Assembly (NCBI RefSeq): GCF_030518235.1
Contig: NZ_JAULSA010000009.1
Location: 157,950 to 221,949, forward strand
Reading direction: 5' to 3'
Source: Saccharibacillus sp. CPCC 101409
GTDB taxonomy: Bacteria; Bacillota; Bacilli; Paenibacillales; Paenibacillaceae
DNA: 64,000 nucleotides
Of this stretch, positions 18,015 to 29,732 are shown in pieces. The notes beneath the pieces are model-generated. The model did not search any database. It was not told the DNA's origin and saw nothing but the letters and a program-made list of their open reading frames with translations. Each line of letters starts with the position of its first letter. The stretch's first letter is position 1. The translations under genes and the position numbers were made by a program.

Positions 18015-18137
18015 GTTGGCAACGCCCTAGTACCTTGTCAACACTAAAGGTAAGGTTACGCCCTCCTGAATCGCACTTAAAGCGTGTGCGTTTCAGTTGA
18101 ACGTAAACCTCTGATTAAGAGTTGGCAACGTGCTAGT
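18015..18137. repeat. Short element flanked by 17-base direct repeats, possible IS605-type remnant
   Basis: GTTGGCAACGCCCTAGT at 18015-18031 recurs with two changes at 18121-18137. Between them lie complementary pieces (GGTTACG with CGTAAACC; CGCAC with GTGTGCG). The stretch reads like fused left and right ends of an IS200/IS605-type element without tnpA or tnpB. The identification is tentative. Confidence 0.4.
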
Positions 18138-18149
18138 CGTCAGGTATAC

Positions 18150-18209
18150 AAAAACGCCCGGAAAGCGGGTCCGATCGTGATCGGGCCGCGCGTTTCCGGG
18201 CGTTTTTTT
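18150..18209. terminator. Bidirectional terminator
   Basis: AAAACGCCCGGAAA (18151-18164) pairs with TTTCCGGGCGTTTT downstream; a nested GC-rich inner hairpin and a T-run follow. It separates the convergent siderophore receptor and YoaK-like genes. Confidence 0.85.
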
Positions 18210-18232
18210 GCGATTGGCGGCCGCTTTGCGAT

Positions 18233-18964
18233 CTACCGGCTCGGCCGGTCGCCCTGCTCGTCCAATCCGCGAAACAGCTTCAGTACGACGATCAGCACGA
18301 CGACCATGACCAGGATCGGAATCCAGATCGCGCTGAAAGGAAGACGGACTTCCACCACGCCCGCGACCAGAGCCCCGAAGCAGTAGATGGTCACGGCGAT
18401 AAATCTCAGCCAGGTATCGCCGCCGATCTTGACGGGTTTGCCCGCGCCGGCGCCGAAGCGTTTGCGGAAGTAAGCCACAAAGTCTTCGATCACGCTCGCC
18501 AGATTATTGGTGAGGACGGTGGTCGAGATACCGGCGATGCCCAGCTTGCGCGCCGCGGTCGTCTGCATGCCCATCGCGCTGCTCAGCAGCAGGATCAGCA
18601 GATGCAGCATCGTTTCGCTCATATCCGGACCGGCCAGCGCCGCGAACAGCACATAGAAAGCCAGCTCGATAAACAGGATCAGCGTGATCCGCGCCGGCCA
18701 GAAGCCTTTGGCTTTGCTTCCGCTGAGCAGCACGGCCGCCGCGGCGTTGCCGGCGATAAAGCCGAGGCAGGCGAGCGCCGCCCGCAAAAAAGACAGCTCG
18801 GCCACATGCGCGAACGACATGCCGAGGATCACGATGTTGCCGGTCATATTCGCCGTGAAGACGCGGCCCAGATGGATATAGCCGATGACGTCGACGATAC
18901 CGGCCGACATGCACAGCAGCATGAGAACGCCGCTGCGCCAGGTTTTGACGTGCAATACATTCAT
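18233..18964 (-). CDS. YoaK/DUF1275 family membrane protein
   Basis: About 243 residues with six or seven hydrophobic segments. It has the DUF1275 hallmarks G-x-V-D-V-I-G-Y near residue 20-30, F-T-A-N-M-T-G-N, and M-G-M-Q-T-T-A-A-R-x-L-G-I-x-G-I-S-T-T-V-L-T. The family is widespread in bacteria, with no established transport substrate. The start is uncertain: ATG 18964 fits family length but GGAAAGG sits too close; TTG 18955 has better spacing; the in-frame extension to 19090 lacks a ribosome site. Confidence 0.75.
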   Translation of the reverse strand: MNVLHVKTWRSGVLMLLCMSAGIVDVIGYIHLGRVFTANMTGNIVILGMSFAHVAELSFLRAALACLGFIAGNAAAAVLLSGSKAKGFWPARITLILFIELAFYVLFAALAGPDMSETMLHLLILLLSSAMGMQTTAARKLGIAGISTTVLTNNLASVIEDFVAYFRKRFGAGAGKPVKIGGDTWLRFIAVTIYCFGALVAGVVEVRLPFSAIWIPILVMVVVLIVVLKLFRGLDEQGDRPSR

Positions 18965-19233
18965 TCCTTTCCAATATGCGGCTGGTGAAACCCACTCTAC
19001 GATTCTCGCAAGAAAAAGAGCGGATTTCAAGAAAATGCGCAAAAGAATTTTCATTATCGACGGGCCGGGCTTGCAGAAAGCTTGCGGCATTTGTAAAAAA
19101 AGCGTGCGCGGAAGCGGCAGAAAGCCGCAAAAAGGTTATGATGAATAAGAGGGCGGCAAACCGGCAGTTTGTCCTGCTTGCGTTCACGGGGCAAACCGCC
19201 GGTTTTGAAGTTCCGGAAAAAGGAGGACTGCCT

Positions 19234-19821
19234 GTGCACGGACTGTACGAGATTGTAAGCTGGTCGCTGGCCGGGATCGTGCTGCTGCTTCTGCTGCTGA
19301 TCGTGTATGCCAGCGTCCGCAACGGCATCAGTCCGATGCCGACCAGCCGTCCGGTGCGCCGCATGGTGATGCGCGAAATCGGACGGCTGCCGAATCGCGG
19401 CCATATCGTCGAAGCCGGATCGGGCTTCGGCACGCTGGCGCTGAATTTGACGCGGCGCTTTCCGCTGTGCAAGGTGACGGGCGTGGAGAACTCGCTGATC
19501 CCGCTGCTGTCTTCCCGGCTGCTGGCGTCGGCGAACCGGATGCCGCGATCCCGGCTGTCGTTTCGGCGCGGCGATCTGTTCGCTTACGAATACGAGAACG
19601 CGGATCTGGTCGTCTGTTACCTGCACCCCGCGGCCATGCGGCGGCTCGGTCCGATACTGCGCGAGCGCGTCGCGGACGGTACCCGCGTAGTCAGCGTCTT
19701 TTTTGCATTCGACGATTGGGAACCGGATACGATCGCCGTTTGCGGCGATCTGTACCGCACCAAAGTATACACGTATACGGTGCGGCTGCCGCTGGAGCAT
19801 CCCGTGGACATCCGGGTGTAA
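19234..19821 (+). CDS. Membrane-anchored class I methyltransferase
   Basis: 195 residues. One N-terminal membrane segment (about 8-28) is followed by a Rossmann methyltransferase core: S-adenosylmethionine loop V-E-A-G-S-G-F-G-T near 60-68, the acidic ribose-binding V-E-N after the second strand, and D-L-V-V-C-Y-L at strand 4. GTG 19234 is chosen because AGGAGG (19221-19226) lies 7 bases upstream; more upstream starts lack a site. The methyl acceptor is not apparent. The aldo/keto reductase gene follows 30 bases downstream. Confidence 0.8.
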   Translation: MHGLYEIVSWSLAGIVLLLLLLIVYASVRNGISPMPTSRPVRRMVMREIGRLPNRGHIVEAGSGFGTLALNLTRRFPLCKVTGVENSLIPLLSSRLLASANRMPRSRLSFRRGDLFAYEYENADLVVCYLHPAAMRRLGPILRERVADGTRVVSVFFAFDDWEPDTIAVCGDLYRTKVYTYTVRLPLEHPVDIRV

Positions 19822-19851
19822 TCATTTTGCGATCGAAAGGTGGACAAACAA

Positions 19852-20832
19852 ATGGAATACGTCAAATTGGGCAAAACGGGACTCGACGTCTCGCGCATCT
19901 GTCTCGGCTGCATGAGTTACGGCGTGCCGGAACGGGGTCCGCATCCGTGGTCGCTGGGCGAGGAAGAAAGCCGGCCTTTTATCCAAAAAGCGCTGGAGCT
20001 TGGCATTAACTTTTTCGATACGGCCAATGTGTATTCGGACGGTACGAGCGAAGAGATCGTCGGACGCGCGCTGGCGGACTTCGCGAATCGCGACGAGATC
20101 GTGCTGGCGACCAAAGTGCACGGCAATATGCGCAAAGGGCCGAACGGCGGCGGGCTGTCGCGCAAAGTGATTATGGCGGAAATCGATCACAGCCTGCGAA
20201 GGCTCGGCACGGATTACGTGGACCTGTACCAGATTCATCGCTGGGACCCGAACACGCCGATCGAAGAAACGATGGAGGCGCTGCACGATGTGGTCAAAGC
20301 GGGCAAAGCCCGGTATATCGGCGCTTCGTCGATGTACGCGTGGCAGTTCCTCCAAGCGCAGCATACGGCGGAGCGCCATAACTGGACCCGGTTCGTCAGT
20401 ATGCAAAACTACGTCAATCTGCTCTACCGCGAGGAAGAACGCGAGATGCTGCCGCTGTGCGACGCGGAAGGCGTCGGCGTGATTCCGTGGAGCCCGCTGG
20501 CCCGCGGCCGCCTGACCCGCGATTGGGAAGCGAGCAGCAAGCGCTCCGAGACCGACGCGTTCGGCAAAACGCTGTACGCCGACACCGAAGACGCCGACCG
20601 CCGCGTGGTCGAAGCCGTCGCCCGGGTAGCGGAGGAACGCGGCGTGCCACGCGCGCAGATCGCGCTCGCCTGGGTGCTCCAGAAGCGCCCGGTAACCGCC
20701 CCGATCGTCGGCGCGACCAAGACGTATCACCTGGAAGACGCCGCCGCGGCGCTGTCCGTCCAACTGACGGACGAAGAGATCCGGCGGCTGGAAGAACCTT
20801 ACGTGCCGCACGCGGTGACGGGGCATCGGTGA
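19852..20832 (+). CDS. Aldo/keto reductase
   Basis: NADPH-dependent carbonyl reductase of the AKR superfamily, 326 residues, TIM barrel. Catalytic tetrad pieces are visible: F-D-T-A-N-V-Y (Asp and Tyr), A-T-K-V-H (Lys), and Y-Q-I-H-R-W-D (His). The NADPH-binding end reads A-P-I-V-G-A-T-K. It resembles YhdN/general-stress reductases acting on aldehydes and ketones. ATG 19852 has AAAGGTGG about 10 bases upstream; GTG 19840 overlaps that site. It is probably cotranscribed with the methyltransferase. Confidence 0.87.
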   Translation: MEYVKLGKTGLDVSRICLGCMSYGVPERGPHPWSLGEEESRPFIQKALELGINFFDTANVYSDGTSEEIVGRALADFANRDEIVLATKVHGNMRKGPNGGGLSRKVIMAEIDHSLRRLGTDYVDLYQIHRWDPNTPIEETMEALHDVVKAGKARYIGASSMYAWQFLQAQHTAERHNWTRFVSMQNYVNLLYREEEREMLPLCDAEGVGVIPWSPLARGRLTRDWEASSKRSETDAFGKTLYADTEDADRRVVEAVARVAEERGVPRAQIALAWVLQKRPVTAPIVGATKTYHLEDAAAALSVQLTDEEIRRLEEPYVPHAVTGHR

Positions 20833-20882
20833 GGGGGTCGCGGTAAGGATGGATGAACGATTTGCGGTGGAATAAAATTGCG

Positions 20883-20940
20883 GTAAGCCAGTAAGCCAGT
20901 AAGCCAGTAAGCCAGTAAGCCAGTGAGCCAGTGAGCAAGT
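20883..20940 (+). repeat. 8-bp tandem repeat (AAGCCAGT)n
   Basis: About seven head-to-tail copies of AAGCCAGT, the last ones drifting to GAGCCAGT and GAGCAAGT, directly after the reductase gene. No coding or structural role is evident. Confidence 0.9.
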
Positions 20941-20959
20941 GAACAATCAAGCGCGCGAA

Positions 20960-21135
20960 ATGCAAAAATCCATCTTATCTTCCGGACAAAGCCGATTTTC
21001 GATCGATAAAGTGCAGAAATCCACTCTATTTTCCGTACGAGCCGGCAAAAGGCTCTGTTCGGACGAATAAAGTGGATTTTTGCATCTTATAACCCTATTT
21101 CGGATAAATGCTGCGAATAAAGTGGATTTTTGCAT
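20960..21135. repeat. Four-unit inverted repeat cluster (ATGCAAAAATCCACTTTATT family)
   Basis: Units on the plus strand at 20960-20985 and 21011-21038, and the same units inverted at 21060-21085 and 21111-21135, each near 25 bases with a 50-base period. The last two share AATAAAGTGGATTTTTGCAT exactly. Outer and inner units can pair into a two-tier hairpin between two convergent genes. Confidence 0.85.
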
Positions 21136-21207
21136 CCCAAGGAGTCGAGGCGATCCTCGGGGATTCGGGATTGTCTAAATTTTTTTTGTTTTAGCCATCC
21201 CTTATTT

Positions 21208-21873
21208 TTAAATCTGCAAAAAAGCCGTATCTCGCGGTAGATAGCTGGTTACACGACTTCCCGTTGCGCGATACGGTTCAAACCATCCTTTTTCGCACAA
21301 ATTTCGAAGCGTTTTGACCGCGGTGCGGTAATCGAGATCGAGATGAACTTTGACGTCGACCGGACGAATCGGCCGAAGCAGCGTGCAGGCCAGCCGGATC
21401 ACTTCTTTTTCCATAATCGCAGCGCGAGCCCGTTCTCCTCCCACACTCTGGTACCGCCCCAGCACCATCCGCAGCAGCGTGATGCACAGGTCGGGCTGCC
21501 GGGCGACGTCGTCGTAGGCGAAGGAGATCACCTGGAAGCCGAGCGCGGTCAGGAACGTTTCGCGATTGAGTTCCCGGCAGAATTTGCGGCGGTCCATGTC
21601 CTGGACGTGCGGGCCGAAGCCTTTGATCTCTACAATCACTTTGGCGTAAGGCGTAATCCAGGCGAAGTCGCAAAAGTAGTGCAGTCCGCGCCAATCCGCC
21701 ACCTCGTACTCCGGGTGCAGATGCTCGAAGTCGCGGCGAAGCGGCCACCAGACGTTTTGGCAAAATAACTTCTCGGCTTCCCGGTGTCCGCGCTGCAAAC
21801 GGTCTTTCCGCTCGCCGCTTCAGCGTTCGAGATGTTGTTCCAGAAATGCGGAATGGGCTTGTTCGAATTCCAT
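21208..21873 (-). pseudogene. DUF559/Vsr-like nuclease with winged helix, interrupted by an in-frame TGA
   Basis: ATG 21873 has a perfect ribosome site (AAGGAGG at 21883-21889), but the frame meets TGA at 21820-21822 after 17 codons, then stays open in the same frame to 21208. The continuous product would be about 221 residues: an N-terminal helix, a restriction-endonuclease-like domain (D-W-R-G-x-x-Y-F-x-D-F-A-W, V-x-V-E-I-K-G-F-G-P-H-V), then a winged-helix C-terminus. The TGA replaces what reads like an Arg codon (CGA). TTG 21798 could restart translation after the stop, giving 196 residues that retain the nuclease core, so some function may persist. The role is unknown; a sequencing error is possible. 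Confidence 0.75.
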
Positions 21874-21922
21874 AGTATTTTTCCTCCTTGAATTTGCGTA
21901 CGCGCCTGGCTGACGGAAACGC

Positions 21923-21965
21923 AAAAAAACGTCCCGTCTCCATTCGCAGGGAAGGAGAGGGACGT
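21923..21965 (-). terminator. Terminator of the 5'-nucleotidase gene
   Basis: Read on the minus strand, ACGTCCC pairs with GGGACGT and TCTCC with GGAGA, followed by seven T residues. Confidence 0.85.
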
Positions 21966-22052
21966 GCTTCGTCGCCGATGTTGATTTTTTTAATATCGCT
22001 AACTTGATTGTAGGCGTTCTACCGGATTTTTACCAGACTTTTAAAATTCAAT

Positions 22053-24206
22053 TTACGAAGCCGAAGCGGCCAAAGTGTGCTCGATCGCCGCCTGTGCTTC
22101 CGCCGGCTGGACGGCGCCTTTCGGCATCACGTTGCCGTCTTTGTCCGCGGCCAGGATGCCGACGTTCAGCAGCTGCGCTACCGGAGTCTTGGCATAAGCG
22201 GCAACGGACGAAGCGTCTTTGTACTTGCCAAGTACGGTCGCCGCGTTGAGCGGCTCCAGACGATCTTTCAGGAAACCGGCGAGGATGGTCGCCATTTCCT
22301 GGCGGGTGATCTTCTGGTCCGGGTTGAATTTGCCGCCGCCGTAGCCTTTGATATAGCCGGCTTTGACCGCTTCGGCGATCGCGTCCGCGTAAGGCGCGTC
22401 GCTCTTCACATCGGTGAATGCGCTGCTCGGCGCGGATACCGCGTTCAGACCCAGCTCTTCAACCAGCCGGGATACGAATTCGGCGCGCGTCAGCGAGTCC
22501 GCCGCAGGCGTCGAAGGAGCCGTTGCCGGCCCGTCGGCATCCGGCGCTTCCGCTCCGGCCGCAGGCGTGTTGGCGATTCGGCCGTCGACTTTGGCCGTGA
22601 TCGCTCCGCCTTTGAACGTGTCGACGATATACTTGTAGAACACGTCGAGGTCAATCGGGCCGGCGAGGGAATCGCCGGCTTCGGTCAGCACGGCGTAGTT
22701 GTCGCCGCCGGCCGCCATAAAGTTATTGACGACGGCCGTATACGACTTGGCCGGGTCGATCGGCGTGCCGTCGGTCAGCGTCAGCTTGGATACGCGCTCC
22801 GCCACCGGTTTGTTCAGGTCGGCGCTGTATTTCAGGCCGGAGATTTGCAGCGTTTTGGTATTCGGGGTGCCGTCGGCGTTGACGCCCCACTGCTGCTGGA
22901 GCAGTTTTTCGATCTGCGCGCCGGTCAGCGTCAGCTTGACGAGCGTGTTGCCGAACGGTTGGATTTTCGCCAAGTCGGCGAATGTGACGTCGCCTTTGGG
23001 CAGGTCGGCGCGAATGCCGCCCGGGTTCATAAACGCGAAGTCGGCCGCTTCTTTGCCGTCGCCGAAATCGGCGGCGCGCATCGCGTCGGCGATCAGGTTG
23101 CCGAGTGCCGCTTCGTTGTTGTAAGCGTCCGTGCGCGTAACCGAACCGTCGGTCGTGCCGACCGGTTTGGTCAGTTCCGGGTGCTTGTCCATGTATTTCT
23201 TGATCAAAGCCTGGGTAGCGGCGTCGGGGGTTACGCCTTCTTGATACGTGGTCGTAACCGTAGCGGATTTCTCCGTTACGTCGCCCGTAGCCGGATCGAT
23301 CAGCAGCTTGATGTCTTCGAACGCCGTGCCGTACGAGTAAGCCTGTACGATCAGCTTGCCGTTGACTTCGCCGTTGGCGAGCGCATGGTTGTCGCCGGCC
23401 ACGATCACGTCGATCGGGGAGTTTGCCGGCAGAGCTTTCGCCAGGTCGGCCGCTTCGCCCGTTGTGACGCCTTCTTTGGTTGTGGCCGGATCGTGCGCCA
23501 GCACGACGATCGTTTCGACGCCCTGATCCTGGAGTTCTTTCGCATATTTGTTGACCGCGGTCACTTCTTCGGCGGCGCTCAGGAAGCGTACGCCTTTGGT
23601 CCCCGACGGAGCCACTTTGGAAGGCGTGGATTTGGTGACCAGGCCGATAAAGCCGATCTTCACGCCGCCGACTTCTTTGATTACGTAAGGCTTAATCAGC
23701 GTTTTGCCGGTCGCTTCTTCCACAACGTTTGCATTGACGTAGTCGAATTTGACGCCGGCGTGCGTGACTTTGCCTTCTTTGGGATCGAGTCCGCCGCCGA
23801 GCTGCGCTTTGAGCGCGGCGATGCCCTGGTCGAATTCGTGGTTGCCGAGCGAACCGACATCGAATCCCATCATGTTCAGCCATTCGAGCGTCGGCTCGTC
23901 GCGTTCCAGCGAAGAGATCGGCGCCGACGCGCCGACGGAGTCCCCGTTATGGAACAGCAGCGAGTTGGCGTACTTGGCCTGCGTTTGTTTCAGGTATGTA
24001 GCGAGAATAGGGGCGGTGCCCGCCGCTTTGTCTCCGACGGTGGAAGTCGTGTCGAGCTGTCCGTGCAGATCGTTGATGCCGAGCAGGTGAACCTCGACAT
24101 CGTTTTCGGCCGCAGACGCGCTGCCCGCGGCGCCCAGCAGTTGAGCCGACAGCAGCGCGGCTGCCGCCGTGCCGACGACCGGCCGTTTCCAATTTCTCCA
24201 ATTCAT
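22053..24206 (-). CDS. Surface-anchored 5'-nucleotidase / UDP-sugar hydrolase with SLH domains
   Basis: 717 residues. A Sec signal peptide (cleavage near residue 33, A-S-A-A) precedes a metallophosphoesterase domain with I-N-D-L-H-G near 43-48, N-G-D-S near 85, and G-N-H-E-F-D near 119. The 5'-nucleotidase C-terminal domain covers about 335-550, and the last 150 residues carry surface-layer homology repeats (F-x-D-V-x-(x)n-Y-A-D-A-I-x-x-A-V-x-x-G-Y-I-K-G). It would release phosphate and nucleosides from extracellular nucleotides while bound to the cell wall. A GGGAGG site precedes ATG 24206. The Pho box upstream fits phosphate-starvation control. Confidence 0.9.
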   Translation of the reverse strand: MNWRNWKRPVVGTAAAALLSAQLLGAAGSASAAENDVEVHLLGINDLHGQLDTTSTVGDKAAGTAPILATYLKQTQAKYANSLLFHNGDSVGASAPISSLERDEPTLEWLNMMGFDVGSLGNHEFDQGIAALKAQLGGGLDPKEGKVTHAGVKFDYVNANVVEEATGKTLIKPYVIKEVGGVKIGFIGLVTKSTPSKVAPSGTKGVRFLSAAEEVTAVNKYAKELQDQGVETIVVLAHDPATTKEGVTTGEAADLAKALPANSPIDVIVAGDNHALANGEVNGKLIVQAYSYGTAFEDIKLLIDPATGDVTEKSATVTTTYQEGVTPDAATQALIKKYMDKHPELTKPVGTTDGSVTRTDAYNNEAALGNLIADAMRAADFGDGKEAADFAFMNPGGIRADLPKGDVTFADLAKIQPFGNTLVKLTLTGAQIEKLLQQQWGVNADGTPNTKTLQISGLKYSADLNKPVAERVSKLTLTDGTPIDPAKSYTAVVNNFMAAGGDNYAVLTEAGDSLAGPIDLDVFYKYIVDTFKGGAITAKVDGRIANTPAAGAEAPDADGPATAPSTPAADSLTRAEFVSRLVEELGLNAVSAPSSAFTDVKSDAPYADAIAEAVKAGYIKGYGGGKFNPDQKITRQEMATILAGFLKDRLEPLNAATVLGKYKDASSVAAYAKTPVAQLLNVGILAADKDGNVMPKGAVQPAEAQAAIEHTLAASAS

Positions 24207-24286
24207 AAAGTTGCATGCCTCCCAAAGTTTGAATGCAGTGACTTGTCTCGGTCACTGGTAGTCCGGTGACATTGTATCACATGGGA

Positions 24287-24323
24287 TTTTTTATAATCAA
24301 AGGTTGTGTAAACTCTGTGTTAA
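24287..24323 (-). promoter_or_regulatory. Pho box (PhoP direct repeats) upstream of the 5'-nucleotidase
   Basis: On the minus strand TTAACA (24318-24323), TTTACA (24307-24312) and TTTGAT (24296-24301) follow each other with an exact 11-base period, the pattern of PhoP binding repeats in Bacillota. A TATAAA -10-like hexamer follows near 24287-24292. Confidence 0.7.
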
Positions 24324-24403
24324 ATATATTTTGCGAATCCCTTAAAGCGCTTGCGAAAAAAATCAGTTTGACAATTTTCGTCCGTCCGTGATATAAAGTG
24401 AAG

Positions 24404-24747
24404 CAATGAGCAAAGCACTTCGGCAAGATCCAGCCGCGTTTCCGCCCGTCGGAATCGCCATAGCAAGCGTTGAAGGGAACCCAGTAGCATTCATCTGTTG
24501 CATAACCAGAGAGCCGGCGGTCGGTGCGAGCCGGTATGCGAATGAATGCGAATTACGTCCCGGAGCTTCCCGTTTCGAACCCGTCTTCCGGTGATCCGGA
24601 AGCGGAAGAAGCGGGACGGAACCCGCCTCCGTTATCCGGCGTCGAGTGGAACATGTACCGGCCGCAAGCGGCTCGCATGTTCAATGAGGGTGGTACCGCG
24701 ATTAAGACTCGTCCCTGTAGAAATACAGCAGGACGGGTCTTTTTTGA
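24404..24747 (+). promoter_or_regulatory. T-box riboswitch, tyrosine type
   Basis: A 340-base leader ahead of tyrS. The conserved T-box AGGGTGGTACCGCG is at 24687-24700, followed by a terminator stem (AGACTCGTCC with GGACGGGTCT) and T-run ending at 24747. GGTGCGAGCC near 24514-24523 belongs to stem I, and the likely specifier is TAC at 24554-24556 in the context GAAT-TAC-GTCCCGG. Uncharged tRNA-Tyr would favour the antiterminator and raise tyrS expression. Confidence 0.9.
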
Positions 24748-24854
24748 CGTTTGGACCCGAAAGCTCGCGCCGGAAGAACCCGGGCCGGGGGAGCGAAGAC
24801 TACCGTGCGCGGCCGGTTTGAAGATGCTGCCGAAATTTGAAGGAGGAATACACA

Positions 24855-26150
24855 ATGACGAACGAACATACCCCGATCGAGGCCAATGCGCTGCTGGACG
24901 ATCTCGAATACAGAGGACTGATCTACCAGGTCACGCACCGCGAAGAACTGCAGAAGAAACTGACCGAGGAAAGCGTCACGTTCTACAACGGTTTCGATCC
25001 GACGGCGGACAGCCTGCATATCGGCCACCTGCTGCCGGTGCTGACGATGCGGCGTTTCCAATTGGCCGGACACCGTCCGATCGCGCTGGTCGGCGGAGGC
25101 ACGGGCATGATCGGCGATCCGAGCGGACGTTCCACCGAGCGCTCGCTGAACACGGCCGATACCGTAGCGGACTGGACGAGAAAACTCCAGAACCAGCTGT
25201 CGCGCTTCCTGGACTTCGGCACGGGCGACGCGAAAGTTCCGGCCAAGATGGTCAGCAACTACGATTGGCTGGGACCGATCTCGATGATCGATTTCCTGCG
25301 CGACGTGGGCAAGAACTTTACCGTCAACTACATGCTGGCCAAAGATTCGGTCGATTCGCGTCTTCAGCACGGCATCTCGTTCACCGAGTTCTCGTACATG
25401 ATCCTGCAGGCATACGACTTCCAGCGGCTGCATGAAGACGAGAACTGCTCGCTGCAGCTCGGCGGAAGCGACCAGTGGGGCAATATCACGGCGGGCCTCG
25501 ACCTGATCGGCAAAACGGGCGGCGGCGACGCATACGGCATGACTATGCCGCTGGTGACCAAGAGCGACGGCAAGAAGTTCGGCAAATCCGAATCCGGCGC
25601 CGTCTGGCTCGACCGCGGCAAGACGAGCGCGTACGCGTTCTACCAGTTCTGGATCAACACGGACGACGCCGACGTCATCAAGTTCCTGAAATTCTTTACG
25701 TTCCTGAGCCGCGAGGAGATCGAAGCGCTGGAAACGCAGCATCTGCAGGCGCCGGAAAAACGGTCCGCGCAGCGCGAACTGGCCCGCCGCGTGACCGGCC
25801 TGGTGCACGGAAACGAAGCAGTGGATAGCGCGGAGAAAATCACGGCGGCGCTGTTCTCCGGCAACTTCGCCGAATTGAGCGAAGCCGATCTGGCGGAAGC
25901 GCTGGCCGATATGCCGACCACGCCGGCCGCAGCCGATTCCGAGCCGCTGCTGATCGATCTTCTGGTCGAAACCGGCGCGGCTCCGTCCAAAGGGCAGGCG
26001 CGCAAAGACATCCAGAGCGGCGCGATCTCCGTCAACGGCGAGAAGCGCACCTCGATCGAAACGGTCATCGGAGCCGAAGACCGCCTGCACGGCACGACGC
26101 TCGTGCTGCGCCGCGGCAAGAAGAACTACTTCGTGGTTCGTTTTCAATAA
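24855..26150 (+). CDS. tyrS: Tyrosyl-tRNA synthetase
   Basis: Class I aminoacyl-tRNA synthetase charging tRNA-Tyr, cytoplasmic. 431 residues, normal for bacterial TyrS. The catalytic signature H-I-G-H is near 55-58, the tyrosine pocket includes Y-N-G-F-D-P-T and Q-L-G-G-S-D-Q-W-G-N-I, the KMSKS equivalent is K-F-G-K-S near 240, and a C-terminal S4 RNA-binding domain covers about 365-431. AGGAGG precedes ATG 24855. Regulated by the T-box immediately upstream. Confidence 0.97.
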   Translation: MTNEHTPIEANALLDDLEYRGLIYQVTHREELQKKLTEESVTFYNGFDPTADSLHIGHLLPVLTMRRFQLAGHRPIALVGGGTGMIGDPSGRSTERSLNTADTVADWTRKLQNQLSRFLDFGTGDAKVPAKMVSNYDWLGPISMIDFLRDVGKNFTVNYMLAKDSVDSRLQHGISFTEFSYMILQAYDFQRLHEDENCSLQLGGSDQWGNITAGLDLIGKTGGGDAYGMTMPLVTKSDGKKFGKSESGAVWLDRGKTSAYAFYQFWINTDDADVIKFLKFFTFLSREEIEALETQHLQAPEKRSAQRELARRVTGLVHGNEAVDSAEKITAALFSGNFAELSEADLAEALADMPTTPAAADSEPLLIDLLVETGAAPSKGQARKDIQSGAISVNGEKRTSIETVIGAEDRLHGTTLVLRRGKKNYFVVRFQ

Positions 26151-26189
26151 AATGAGTATACGCAAGCACGCATAAACCGAGCATCACCG

Positions 26190-26242
26190 CCCTGCGGCGG
26201 CCGGGAAACGGATCTTCCGTTCCCGCCGCCGCAGGGCTTTTT
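26190..26242 (+). terminator. tyrS terminator
   Basis: Long GC-rich inverted repeat (GCCCTGCGGCGG with CCGCCGCAGGGC) closing an inner GGAAACGG/CCGTTCC stem, then seven T residues. Confidence 0.85.
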
Positions 26243-26254
26243 TTGCATCCCGGG

Positions 26255-26325
26255 GTCACGCACGATCTCAAAACGCCGCTGTGCTCTATTTCCGGTTATA
26301 CGGATCTGCTGCCCATCCAAACGAA
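26255..26325 (+). pseudogene. Scrap of a sensor histidine kinase (H-box region)
   Basis: About 23 codons in one frame read V-T-H-D-L-K-T-P-L-C-S-I-S-G-Y-T-D-L-L, the phosphoacceptor helix of HisKA kinases. Neither the upstream sensor nor the ATP-binding domain is present; tyrS's terminator abuts it. It looks like a deletion remnant. Confidence 0.6.
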
Positions 26326-26379
26326 ATCGCTTCATAATGGAAGAGCTGATCGGCGACCCGGGCCCGGCGGAGCGTTCTT

Positions 26380-29606
<3,227 letters not shown>

Positions 29607-29732
29607 AGCGGCGGCATCCGGCGTAGATCATGAGGGGATTTGCGTGAGAAGCGCTGCGGAAGCGTTCTCTCCCGCTTGTCGCTTGTTTGCGGGCAAGTCC
29701 GGGGCTGCGCAGCGGAAAGGAAGGAATACGAC

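Noticed and set aside
18015..18137. Integron attC site
   Set aside because: GTTGGC-like cores are present, but the required R-box pairs and simple hairpin are not, and there is no integrase or cassette.
18976..19233. Longer N-terminus for the methyltransferase
   Set aside because: The frame is open upstream, but the only good ribosome site is before GTG 19234, and the added residues are Lys/Ala-rich noise overlapping the divergent promoter.
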